Below, piece after piece: positions 57,295 through 64,000 of a DNA stretch of 64,000 nt. The first letter of the stretch is position 1. Each line of letters starts with the position of its first letter. The notes below the pieces were generated by a model. That model had not been told where the DNA came from and ran no database searches. It saw only the letters and a list, made by a program, of their open reading frames with translations. Origin of the DNA: Glaciecola punicea ACAM 611 (GTDB taxonomy: Bacteria; Pseudomonadota; Gammaproteobacteria; Enterobacterales; Alteromonadaceae); NCBI RefSeq assembly GCF_000252165.1, contig NZ_BAET01000012.1, positions 55,631 through 119,630 on the forward strand, written 5' to 3'. The position numbers were made by a program, and so were the translations under genes.

Positions 57295-58935
57295 ATGATG
57301 GCGAAAGACCAAACAAAACCGATGTTCGAGAAAACTCAAAGAAATATATTTATTTTTAACGTAAAACATGGCGTGTTTTGGGCGCCTTTTTTATTATTGA
57401 TAGTTGCGGTTGTTTTTAGTTTTGTCAATTTAGAACAGTATATGCGCATTGCGACGCAAATTAATGACTGGATTTTGTCTAAATTTGCTTGGCTCTTTAG
57501 TCTGTCTAGTTTTCTTTTGTTAGTCACATTGATTGTTACGTATTTCTCACCATTAGGTAAAATACGTATTGGTGGCGATGACGCCAAACCGCTACTGTCT
57601 AAATGGCGTTGGTTTTCAATTACCTTGTGTACCACCATAGCGACTGGCATTTTATTTTGGGGCACGGCAGAGCCAATGTTTCATCTTTATCAACCACCAG
57701 AGTCTTTAGGAATTGTTCCCCAAAGTACCGAAGCTATTCAATTTACTATGGCCACAATGTTTATGCACTGGTCCTTTACCCCCTACGCCATCTATTGTCT
57801 ACCTGGTTTAGTTTTTGCATTGGTTTATTATAATTTACAGCTGCCTTTTTCTATTGGCTCAACATTAAGCCCCATCTTTGGGAGTTGGGTACAAGGAAGA
57901 AAAGGTCAAGTAATTGATGCTATAGCATTATTTGCTTTAGTTGCAGGAATGGCTTCGTCTTTAGGCACCGGAATTTTAGTGTTAAGTGGTGGCGTAGAGT
58001 CAGTCTTTGGGATCTCTAGTAATAAGACCGTTATGGCGATGATTGCTCTTGCGATTGTTATGACCTTTATTGCTTCAGCGGTTAGTGGCCTACAAAAAGG
58101 GATTGCTCGGTTATCAAATATTAATGCTCAAGTATTTATCCTTTGTTGTGTATTTGTTTTTATTTTTGGGCCAACAGGCTATATTTTGTCTATTGGTTTT
58201 GATGGCATTCTTGATTATTTTGGCAACTTTTTTGCGAGAAGTTTTAATACCTATACCGGACCAGAAGATAACTGGCCAAAACTTTGGACTGTGTTTTATT
58301 GGGCCAATTGGTATGCATGGGCACCTGTCACCGCTTTATTTTTAGGGCGAATAGCGTTAGGTTACACCGTTCGTCAATTTATTATGATTAACTTAATATT
58401 ACCCGCTTCATGTGCAATTGTTTGGATGGCTACTTTTTCAGGTACCGCCATGCGTTTAGATCATCTCACTTTAGGCAGTTTACATCAGGTCATGCAAGAG
58501 AAAGGTGCTGAAGCGGTTATCTTTACCGTATTTGATAACTTGCCTCTGTCAGCAATTACTATTGCAATTTTTATTGGTATTACCTTCATTTCATTTGTTA
58601 CCGCAGCTGATTCCAATACAGATGCAATGAGTAATCTCTGTGCCGCTGACTCTGGCGAAAGTACGAGTGAGTGTGCGCTAAATAAAAGTGATGAAAAAAT
58701 TAACAGCGAAGATTCAACAGCCAAAACTAAGATGTTACTTAAATTTGTTTGGGGCATTTCTATTGGCGTAATCGCTTGGGTTATGGTGAGTTTTGCTAGT
58801 ATTGATGGCATAAAAATGATGTCTAATTTAGGTGGTTTACCCGCGATGATTATAATCATTGGTACTAATATAACGTTGTTTAAACTGATCCATAAAGCCT
58901 CTAAAGGGCATTCAATGGAGCCAGTTAATAAGTAG
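57295..58935 (+). CDS. dddT: BCCT family transporter, probable DMSP importer DddT
   Basis: A 546-residue betaine/carnitine/choline-type transporter with about 12 membrane helices. The family core is FYWANWYAWAPVTALFLGRI, carrying the tryptophans that form the substrate box; GTAEPMFH and SWVQGRKGQ are also BCCT landmarks. DddT imports DMSP in related clusters. It lies downstream of dddD on the same strand but after an IS-filled gap. A glycine betaine or choline transporter is the alternative; context favours DMSP. Confidence 0.87.
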   Translation: MMAKDQTKPMFEKTQRNIFIFNVKHGVFWAPFLLLIVAVVFSFVNLEQYMRIATQINDWILSKFAWLFSLSSFLLLVTLIVTYFSPLGKIRIGGDDAKPLLSKWRWFSITLCTTIATGILFWGTAEPMFHLYQPPESLGIVPQSTEAIQFTMATMFMHWSFTPYAIYCLPGLVFALVYYNLQLPFSIGSTLSPIFGSWVQGRKGQVIDAIALFALVAGMASSLGTGILVLSGGVESVFGISSNKTVMAMIALAIVMTFIASAVSGLQKGIARLSNINAQVFILCCVFVFIFGPTGYILSIGFDGILDYFGNFFARSFNTYTGPEDNWPKLWTVFYWANWYAWAPVTALFLGRIALGYTVRQFIMINLILPASCAIVWMATFSGTAMRLDHLTLGSLHQVMQEKGAEAVIFTVFDNLPLSAITIAIFIGITFISFVTAADSNTDAMSNLCAADSGESTSECALNKSDEKINSEDSTAKTKMLLKFVWGISIGVIAWVMVSFASIDGIKMMSNLGGLPAMIIIIGTNITLFKLIHKASKGHSMEPVNK

Positions 58936-59305
58936 ATAAACCGATAAATTAAGTTGCAATAGATAAAGAATATTAAAAGCTCAATTTACGCTTTTATTAT
59001 TGTATTTAGTGCTACATCACTAATAACACCAACCGGACTAAGTAATACTCGCGCAGTGACCAACAAAGTAGTCAGATTTATACGAATATTTATTTGCTGA
59101 ATCAAGTTTAGCTTAATGAGTGCAGCCAGGTACAGAAAACTCTGATTTCTTCACGTTTTTTACGCCGTGCCTCAGCACAGCATAAAGTGAAGAGAGGTTT
59201 GGTAAACGGTATTCAAATGGCGAAACGAATAGACCTTGGTCTAAATACCATTTCGCGCATTGTCTGAAAAAAAATGGTTGAGTTCTGACCAGATAAAACT
59301 GCCTG
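58936..59305. other. Gene-free stretch after dddT
   Basis: About 370 bp with no supported gene. The AAGCTCAATTTACGCTTTTA region soon after dddT has no clear hairpin terminator. The sequence TCTGATTTCTTCACG to 59270 gives no family match that I can recognise. Confidence 0.3.
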
Positions 59306-59566
59306 TCAGGTAATCAGCGATGAATCTGCTTTAATCCAATTAGCTGGCATTTTAAGATTTAGCTCATAAAGTTTAGACATTTTAATCCAATTTGTTTCAG
59401 CACCAACAGTTTGTACAACTTCAGCTTCGGCCATATGTTTTATGCTTAGATCCTTTCCAAAAGATTTCGCAAAGTCAGGATGGCAAACAACTAAGGTAGG
59501 ATGGTTGCCTAGGTGCATAAGGTTATCTTCTTCCGAGTTGTTGTAAGCTCGCCAACATGCTGCCAC
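59306..59566 (-). pseudogene. LysR ligand-domain fragment
   Basis: An 86-codon frame containing NHPTLVVCHPDFAKSFG and AETNWIKMSKLYELNL, which fits the middle of a LysR substrate-binding domain of the GcvA branch (the VCHPDF and W-I positions). Both the DNA-binding domain and the C-terminal end are missing. It is best read as a remnant of a regulator gene. Confidence 0.4.
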
Positions 59567-60001
59567 CTTTCGTAGGGCTGCTGTTATCAGATTATCCTTT
59601 TATCATTTAGCAATATTATTGTTGACAAGGGGGAGTCCACATAAGTGAAGTCATAGCGACTGAAGGCGATTCTTACCGCATGAGAGAAGCGCAAGAGCAA
59701 CGAGTCGCACGGGACAAAGTCAAAAGAGGAAGACAACATGAACGTACTGAAAATTTTACTACCCATTGGACAGCCGAAAAAGCGAGCAGTTTAATGATGA
59801 TATGGATTTGTAAGGACTAACGAAACCAACTCAACTACCATTAAAAATAGCAGTAAACGCTATTTATAGCCATTTTAACCTGCGGCAAATAACAGCGGTT
59901 TTAGACCGGTGTTTACACCTTAAATCTAACAACCCTAATTATTTAAAAATCCTAGTAAATTACCAAATTGAACTTGCACCCAATAACTAAAGACCTAGAT
60001 T
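59567..60001. other. Gene-free stretch with possible transposon trace
   Basis: About 435 bp. A plus-strand frame from about 59650 to 59820 reads EVIATEGDSYRMREAQEQRV and further basic residues, which recalls the C-terminal end of IS21-type IstB helper proteins, but the match is weak. The remainder has no gene. Confidence 0.3.
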
Positions 60002-60934
60002 TTAGTTACTTACTACCCCATTATAATAATCACTCCTTCTTTCTTGTGCGGCATGTTTAGTTATCCACTCAATAAAACACTTTATTTGTGGTTCATTTTT
60101 AATATCTGATCGGCAAATGACTCCCCAACCTCCTGGAAAAACAATTTCATGATTGCAAGGTTTGATTAATCGACCAGAACGCAGATCATCATCAACAAAA
60201 GGCCCGTTAACTAATGCAACCCCCTCATTGTTTAGTACCATCTCCAAAGCAACGGCTTTAGTATCTACAACCATATGAGGTACTACGGTTTCTACTTCTA
60301 CACCAGCATTGCGAAACCATTTTTCCCAATGGTCAAATTCTGTTTCTACTGACAGAAGAGGTAAATTTAACAATTCTTCGACTTTAAATTCACCATCTTG
60401 TTTGCTCATTAATTGTGGAGTACAGACTGGGAATAAGCGGTAGTCGAAAAGTGGCACCCAATGATAGTTTTCTGAAGGTGGGGTTTCTCGGTATATAATG
60501 CCAATATCTGAGGATTCTTCATCAAACCCCCAATTTGCTGCACAAGTTGCCAAGTATATATTTATATCGGGATAATCTGAGCGAAACGATAGCAATCTAC
60601 GGGCAAGCCAACGAATGGAGAACGTAACATAAGTGTGAATTCGTAAGGGTGATGATTTCGTCGCTCGTTGAACAGCAGATACGCCGTTTGCCAACTGTTG
60701 AAGGGCTTCAAGTACGTAGGGGTAAAAGAGTTTACCTTCTTTACTAAGAACAACATTTCTGCCATCTCTAGTAAATAATTTAACACCCATATGGTCTTCA
60801 AGGTTTTTAATTTGATGACTTATTGCAGGGTGAGTTAGATTTAGTTCTTCAGCTGCCGCTCTATGGCTAAGTTTACGTGCTGCAGCTTCAAACCCCTTTA
60901 ATGTACTAAGCGGTGGTATTAATCGAGAGTCCAT
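60002..60934 (-). CDS. LysR-type regulator (GcvA-like branch)
   Basis: A 310-residue LysR regulator. The helix-turn-helix region reads LSTLKGFEAAARKLSHRAAA and LNLTHPAISHQIKNLE; the ligand domain follows with RIHTYVTFSIRWLARRLLSF. It resembles the dddR-like protein in type but is clearly a different gene. It faces the ISAs1 fragment at 61019, so its target is not obvious. It could regulate the ddd genes or the dehydrogenase at 62005. Confidence 0.85.
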   Translation of the reverse strand: MDSRLIPPLSTLKGFEAAARKLSHRAAAEELNLTHPAISHQIKNLEDHMGVKLFTRDGRNVVLSKEGKLFYPYVLEALQQLANGVSAVQRATKSSPLRIHTYVTFSIRWLARRLLSFRSDYPDINIYLATCAANWGFDEESSDIGIIYRETPPSENYHWVPLFDYRLFPVCTPQLMSKQDGEFKVEELLNLPLLSVETEFDHWEKWFRNAGVEVETVVPHMVVDTKAVALEMVLNNEGVALVNGPFVDDDLRSGRLIKPCNHEIVFPGGWGVICRSDIKNEPQIKCFIEWITKHAAQERRSDYYNGVVSN

Positions 60935-61018
60935 AGAATATTCCTATTGTTAATTGAAATAGTTACCCCATATAAATATTGCCACAATCAATTAACAAAA
61001 TAGTAACGGAATATTAAT

Positions 61019-61471
61019 ATGTTATATCAATTTAATGCGGGTCAAACAAGGAAAATCCCTGTCGTTAATGCTAAAACTGGTTTTAGACTCCACGGCGGGA
61101 TCCTACTAAATGCATGGATAGCGGGCATAAAGAATCGGAAATGGGCTAAACATACAGTAGAAGCGGTGTGTACTCACCAGCAAGAAGGGCGGCCAGACAA
61201 AGAGCAAATCACGTACTACCTAATTTCTATGGGTAATAATGTTCAGGAAATTGCTAAGATTATCAGAGGCCATTGGCAGATTGAAAGTGATCACTGGTCG
61301 CTAGATGTGACGTTTAGAGAAGACGAAAGCCTCATTTACGTTGAGGATGGCGCTAAAAACATCGCCTTATTTAAACGCATGCTAGTAAACTTACTAAAGA
61401 GACATCCGCTCAAAGACAGTATTGCTGGGAAACGACATAGGTCGGCATGGGCTGATGATTTTAGAACATAA
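61019..61471 (+). pseudogene. ISAs1-type transposase C-terminal fragment
   Basis: A 150-codon frame matching the end of ISAs1-family transposases: TYYLISMGNNVQEIAKIIRG, HWQIESDHWSLDVTFREDES and FKRMLVNLLKRHP, ending WADDFRT. The full protein is about 370 residues, so the first 60 percent is missing; the ATG is just an internal start. The last DDE Glu (RGHWQIE) is present. Confidence 0.8.
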
Positions 61472-62004
61472 GTGCTGTTTGGGTGATGTCAAAGTATAAC
61501 TCCACCGTGTTCTAGACTCGATATCGCGCAATGATTTTTTCATTGAGCGTGATACCTAAACCATGGCGAGTGAATGCGGGCAGGTTCTGTATTTACTCGT
61601 TAAATCAATCTGAAGTTCAATGTCGTATCCTACCGCGGTTCTAACGCCATCGACTAGATCGGCATCCGTAGTTGGATCAAGCGGAGCTATGATAGTGCCG
61701 GTTTGGCATCCTCATCACCTATGCGGACTTGCCCTATGGGAGAAAAATAAGCAGCAAAACATGTTAGTACAAGTAGTACTGAGCCGATAATTAGTAGCCA
61801 AGAAAATTCAGCTGGTAGTCAGTTGTTCGTCGTAAGGATTATTGACTAGCTTCCTTACTTATCAATTAAATTAGCGACTATACCTATAAATAAAACACTG
61901 AAAGGTAATAAAGCAGGAATTTTCCTTATTCTTCTCATAAAATCTCAGCTAGTTTAGGAGCAATGGTTTAGGCCTAACAATAGATGATAGGCCTAAACTA
62001 CAGA
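61472..62004. other. Gap with a trace of an enolase-superfamily gene
   Basis: About 530 bp without an intact gene. The minus strand holds two pieces in the order of a mandelate-racemase-type enzyme: GTIIAPLDPTTDADLVDGVR (near 61630-61700) and then NLPAFTRHGLGITLNEKIIA (near 61515-61590), the latter resembling the C-terminal end of such proteins. This suggests a deleted sugar-acid dehydratase. The rest shows nothing I can name. Confidence 0.35.
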
Positions 62005-62970
62005 TTAATAATCAGAGCGTAATGGTACAACAACCTCATAACCTGGTTCTTCTGGCTCATCATCAGTCATTTCAGCAGGGAAGCCCTTGCCTAACACTTT
62101 GACATCGCAAGCTTCTTCTAACCTGCGGATGATATTAGGCGAGTATTCTCTTGCTCCAAATCGTTTTTGTCCATCTTCAAATATCTCAACCATTAATGGC
62201 GCTAATTCCAAAGATAAACCGTTGCGACGAGCAACCTCGTGAAAAAGACCTACATCCTTAAGTACTAAATCCATAGTAAAACTTATGTTTCGGCTACCAT
62301 TTAGGATAACTTGAGATTCAGTTTCATGAACAAATGAATTACCTGAAGAAGCTTTAATTGCCTCATAAGTCACATTCATGTCCATTCCCATTACTTTAGC
62401 GGTTGTTAGTGCTTCCGCTAATGCCGCCAAATGAACAGTACATAAGTAATTAGTTATTACTTTTTGGATAGATGCCGTTCCTAACACACCCGTATGTAAA
62501 ATTCGTCGGCCCATCTTTTTTAATATAGGCAATACGCGGTCAAAGGCTTCTCGCTCACACCCTGCGAAAATAGAAATATTTGCTGTGTCAGCACGATGAC
62601 ATCCTCCAGAAACAGGACAATCAACAGGTAGAGCTCCTTTAGCGCTTACCAACTCACCTATACGACGAACTTCAGACTCATCGGTGGTGCTCATTTCCAT
62701 CCAAATTTTACCCTCAGTGATACCGGCAAGAATACCATCCTCGGCCTCCATTACTTGAGAACAAGCACTAGGTGAAGGTAAACACGTAATAACAACATCA
62801 CACTTTTCAGCCATTTCTTTTGCTGAATTAGCAGAGCTAGCACCACGTGAAACAAAATCAGAAACAAAATCTTCATTGAGATCTCGCACAGTCAGATCGC
62901 AACCATTACGCAGTAGACTTCCGGCGAGTTTTCCACCTACATTACCTAATCCAATAAATCCTATTTTCAT
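62005..62970 (-). CDS. NAD(P)-dependent beta-hydroxyacid dehydrogenase
   Basis: A 321-residue protein of the 3-hydroxyisobutyrate dehydrogenase family. The N-terminal Rossmann motif is IGFIGLGNVGGKLAGSLL; the substrate motif is DCPVSGGCHRA (about 118-128) and the catalytic Lys is in SIQKVITNYL (about 169). The C-terminal helical domain has the family pattern. The substrate could be a hydroxyacid such as tartronate semialdehyde, 3-hydroxyisobutyrate or 3-hydroxypropionate; the sequence alone does not say. It carries an acidic tail (TDDEPEEPGYE) longer than usual. Confidence 0.85.
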   Translation of the reverse strand: MKIGFIGLGNVGGKLAGSLLRNGCDLTVRDLNEDFVSDFVSRGASSANSAKEMAEKCDVVITCLPSPSACSQVMEAEDGILAGITEGKIWMEMSTTDESEVRRIGELVSAKGALPVDCPVSGGCHRADTANISIFAGCEREAFDRVLPILKKMGRRILHTGVLGTASIQKVITNYLCTVHLAALAEALTTAKVMGMDMNVTYEAIKASSGNSFVHETESQVILNGSRNISFTMDLVLKDVGLFHEVARRNGLSLELAPLMVEIFEDGQKRFGAREYSPNIIRRLEEACDVKVLGKGFPAEMTDDEPEEPGYEVVVPLRSDY

Positions 62971-63513
62971 TCCTAAATCCTCATATTTACACCTTTGAAA
63001 ATATTATGCTAAAGGTGTTGATAAACTATCTATATATTTTAAAAGACATGAACTAAAGTTTTTGTCTAAATGTATTTCTATTACAGTCAATTTAATAGAA
63101 CTATGTACGAAATAGAAAACGTCGACATTATTATGTAAATATCGATTCAGCATAACTGATATATTTTGAGTATTTGGTTAGAATAATTAACTTCTGGAGT
63201 TATTCACCACATAAGAATATTTTTACATTCACCGTTTATCTGTGTTTTTTTGTCCGTGGAGAAAACCCACACTACCCACATCAATACTGGCTTTAATTTT
63301 CTGGGATTTAATATCACAAAGTACAAAGACAAATTGTTAATAGAATCTGCTAAAACCAGAATAAAGCCTCGTGGGACACTGCTACATTTACTGCCGGTTC
63401 AGTTTGATCACTGGACTTAAATAGGCATGAGCTGTGTGCGGGGAACCTTGCATGTAAGGTTCTTAGGAGAGTGAGCAGCAGAAATGCTACTCACTCATCC
63501 GATAAGCTCACTT
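62971..63513. other. Gap holding a group II intron 3' end
   Basis: About 540 bp with no gene. The left half must contain the dehydrogenase promoter and is AT-rich. The right part ends with the structured RNA element at 63429-63505. The sequence before it (63360-63420) may also belong to the intron. Confidence 0.4.
63429..63505 (+). ncRNA. Group II intron domain V/VI remnant
   Basis: GAGCTGTGTGCGGGGAACC (63429 on) and the matching arm GCATGTAAGGTTC (63450-63462) form a hairpin of domain V size and sequence type, followed by TTAGGAGAG and a second hairpin, GAGTGAGCAG / CTACTCACTC, that fits domain VI. No maturase gene is present in the window, so this is a fragment or the end of a deleted intron. 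Confidence 0.5.
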
Positions 63514-64000
63514 TCAAACGATACGTGCAGATAACTGACGAGCAGCCTGTACCAGGTTTTTAGCGTAATGACGCGCACTCTCTGGGCTTAGATATTCGCC
63601 ATTGATTGCAGCACTAATAGCAGCAACTGGCTCATTTCTCAAATTTAGCACCGCAGCAGCTATGCAACTAACCTGATTATCATTTTCGCCATGAGTCACT
63701 GCATAGCCCAAGCGTTTTGCGCGTTCCAATTCTTCATCAATATTAACTAAATCCTCTTTGATATTAGGATTGCTTTTCACTTCGCCGTCTCTATAACTGC
63801 GTTGAAACTCGACAGAGTGCATCGATAAAATGGCTTTTCCAGATGCGGAACAATGCAATGGCATGGTTTGGCCAATATGAATGTTAAGTGAATTACCCAG
63901 TGAAAACTCAACTTTCGAGACGACAACAACTTTATTACCAACTGGCGCACAAAGAAAAATTGACTTGTAAATTTCATTTTTAAGGATTTCAGCAACGGGT
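63514..64000 (-). CDS. IclR family regulator, C-terminal part (partial)
   Basis: The last 161 codons of a minus-strand gene that continues beyond the window. It reads PVAEILKNEIYKSIFLCAPV, NIHIGQTMPLHCSASGKAIL and LGYAVTHGENDNQVSCIAAA, ending VQAARQLSARIV; this is the effector-binding domain of IclR regulators. The frame is open to the right edge; a shorter start at 63864 is only an internal Met. Together with the dehydrogenase it may form a small catabolic regulon. Confidence 0.85.
   Translation of the reverse strand, partial: PVAEILKNEIYKSIFLCAPVGNKVVVVSKVEFSLGNSLNIHIGQTMPLHCSASGKAILSMHSVEFQRSYRDGEVKSNPNIKEDLVNIDEELERAKRLGYAVTHGENDNQVSCIAAAVLNLRNEPVAAISAAINGEYLSPESARHYAKNLVQAARQLSARIV

Overview
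The window is the chromosome of a marine gammaproteobacterium of the order Alteromonadales, most like the Glaciecola/Paraglaciecola/Alteromonas group. That placement is inferred from gene content, gene order and the moderately AT-rich composition; no rRNA gene is present to settle it. No tRNA, rRNA or CRISPR array was found.

Bases 1-41,700 are a conserved housekeeping backbone: fkpA (partial), slyX, yheV, yheS, a TIGR02444 gene, yheT, yheU; cysQ-nudE; yrfG, yjjX-like; a complete type II secretion operon gspC-D-E-F-G-H-I-J-K-L-M-N on the minus strand; hslR-hslO; ompR-envZ; a phosphoribulokinase-like gene; purH-purD; prmA, dusB-fis; a secreted S10 peptidase; accB-accC, aroQ; dsbD; fxsA; groES-groEL. 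The gaps between these genes hold about twenty copies of a 15-bp imperfect palindrome, TCTRGACWGTCYAGA, often paired or in threes. I found it only in 5.0-33.3 kb. Two copies lie just upstream of an IS200/RAYT-like transposase gene (24.5 kb) whose end overlaps the end of purD, so the palindromes may be a REP-like family tied to that transposase. One copy lies in the leader-peptide coding region of gspJ and three fill the gspG-gspH gap.

Bases 41,600-47,900 are a small island behind groEL. The last codons of groEL and its terminator recur at 43.35 kb and 45.50 kb. Each repeat is followed by a minus-strand DUF4143-type ATPase gene (one intact, one intact, one internally deleted), and two units share a right-end motif made of TTGCA repeats and a GGTACC dyad. 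This looks like repeated integration at the 3' end of groEL with the integrase lost. The island then decays into a chimeric glycine-zipper ORF, a frameshifted membrane protein, a broken fic gene and an IS3 orfA fragment.

Bases 47,900-59,000 form a dimethylsulfoniopropionate (DMSP) catabolism cluster: dddC and dddB on the minus strand, and a LysR regulator (dddR-like), dddD and a BCCT transporter (dddT) on the plus strand. Together they would import DMSP, release dimethyl sulfide while making a 3-hydroxypropionyl-CoA-type product, and carry the C3 unit through malonate semialdehyde to acetyl-CoA. Dead IS3 and IS1634-type transposases sit inside the cluster. Bases 59,000-64,000 hold a LysR fragment, an intact LysR regulator, an ISAs1-type transposase fragment, a trace of an enolase-superfamily gene, a beta-hydroxyacid dehydrogenase, the 3' end of a group II intron and a partial IclR regulator running off the window.
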